NCBI GenBank assembly: GCA_008477525.1
Contig: SPDT01000005.1
Location: 3,968,001 to 4,032,000 of the forward strand
DNA: 64,000 bases
Origin: Hypomyces perniciosus
Taxonomy: Eukaryota; Ascomycota; Sordariomycetes; Hypocreales; Hypocreaceae
Reading direction: 5' to 3'
Made by a program: the position numbers and the translations under genes. Positions 63,709 through 64,000 of this stretch are shown piece by piece (within the stretch, counting starts at the first letter, position 1; the number at the start of each line of letters is the position of its first letter). Below the pieces are notes generated by a model. The model was not told the DNA's origin. It worked only from the letters and a program-made list of their open reading frames with translations, and did no database searches.

Positions 63709-64000
63709 CTACCTAATATCTGCCAAAGTATCGTTAAATGCTTTGATGATTGGATCGTACAGTATTTTCGGATCCTGTGGAGTGCCAGTGAAAAGGCCAT
63801 CTTTATGGGGGAATAGGATATCTCTTATTGTCCTGCACAAAGGCTTGACATGGTTAAATATCTGTGGGCACTCCCTCAATATGGCCTCAAGTCCGTTTTT
63901 ATCCATATCTCCGCGTTTGTTTCGCGCAATGTCCTTATAAGTTCCTGTGTACCATTGCGAAAGTATGTTCTTTGTCGCCGGCTTTTTTGCAGCACCAGCC
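63709..64000 (-). CDS. C-terminal part of an unidentified protein gene, cut by window edge
   Basis: The minus-strand frame is open from the window edge to the stop at 63709-63711, about 96 codons. It begins with an Ala/Lys-rich linker (AGAAKKPATKNILSQWYTG) followed by a helical segment (NGLEAILRECPQIFNHVKPL, CRTIRDILFPHKDGLFTGTP). An ATG exists at 63904-63906 but the frame is clearly open and coding-like upstream of it, so the start lies outside the window. No domain recognised. Confidence 0.55.
   Translation of the reverse strand, partial: AGAAKKPATKNILSQWYTGTYKDIARNKRGDMDKNGLEAILRECPQIFNHVKPLCRTIRDILFPHKDGLFTGTPQDPKILYDPIIKAFNDTLADIR

Noticed and set aside
1..64000. Starship-type giant element with a DUF3435 tyrosine recombinase captain
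   Set aside because: No tyrosine-recombinase motif (R..HxxR..Y) frame was found, and the accessory genes typical of these elements are absent apart from the TPR remnant.

Overview
The window reads as a transposon-dense, gene-poor compartment of a filamentous ascomycete (Pezizomycotina, Eurotiales-like). Supports: long TA-saturated tracts in which retroelement codons carry C-to-T and G-to-A changes (the footprint of repeat-induced point mutation, RIP); chromodomain-bearing Ty3/gypsy elements; Fot1/pogo and hAT elements; a 58-bp intron with GTTAGT...CAG borders; and prepro secreted proteins with Lys-Arg (Kex2-type) sites. No rRNA, tRNA or CRISPR array was found. The species cannot be named from the sequence alone.

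Layout. 1-18.6 kb is a nested retroelement block: RIP-ruined repeats, a RIP-ruined 7.7-kb chromovirus (9342-17046, intact TACTT target duplication), solo LTRs of the same family, and three GC-rich miniature LTR elements with LTRs of only 77-91 bp (<1-663, 7301-8467, 17305-18627). 18.6-24.6 kb holds a small secreted Cys-rich protein gene (20290-20961, minus) and a decayed F-box/ankyrin-like gene. 24.6-35.1 kb is a RIP-ruined LINE on the minus strand, beside a young, apparently complete chromovirus (29035-34454) that has a -1 frameshift hairpin and a self-priming primer site. 35.1-39 kb has a solo LTR, a Fot1-like element with five in-frame stops, and a second gene of the same Cys-rich secreted family (37848-38738). 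39.5-45.8 kb is a patchwork of solo LTRs, MITE-like elements and gene debris. 45.9-49.3 kb is a complete hAT element with a perfect 8-bp target duplication. 49.4-53.6 kb has an LTR remnant, a 111-bp minisatellite and a third secreted-protein gene (52307-53344) with a solo LTR 15 bp beyond its stop. 53.8-58.3 kb contains a TPR-array pseudogene and a large AT-hook reading frame broken by three single-base shifts. 58.3-62.8 kb has a C2H2 zinc-finger gene and a full-length pogo element whose transposase has Tyr in place of the third catalytic Asp. The C-terminal end of an unidentified minus-strand gene runs off the right edge.

How it fits together. Host genes are few and isolated, mostly secreted proteins, each lying within a few kb of mobile DNA. 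The elements differ in age: some are saturated with RIP-type mutations, while the 29-34 kb chromovirus, the hAT, and the pogo at 60.8 kb are nearly clean and so probably arrived later. I found no Starship-type tyrosine recombinase and no coherent multi-gene defence or biosynthetic system. The most notable items are the miniature LTR family, the self-priming/frameshifting chromovirus, the dead-triad pogo transposase and the paired secreted-protein family.
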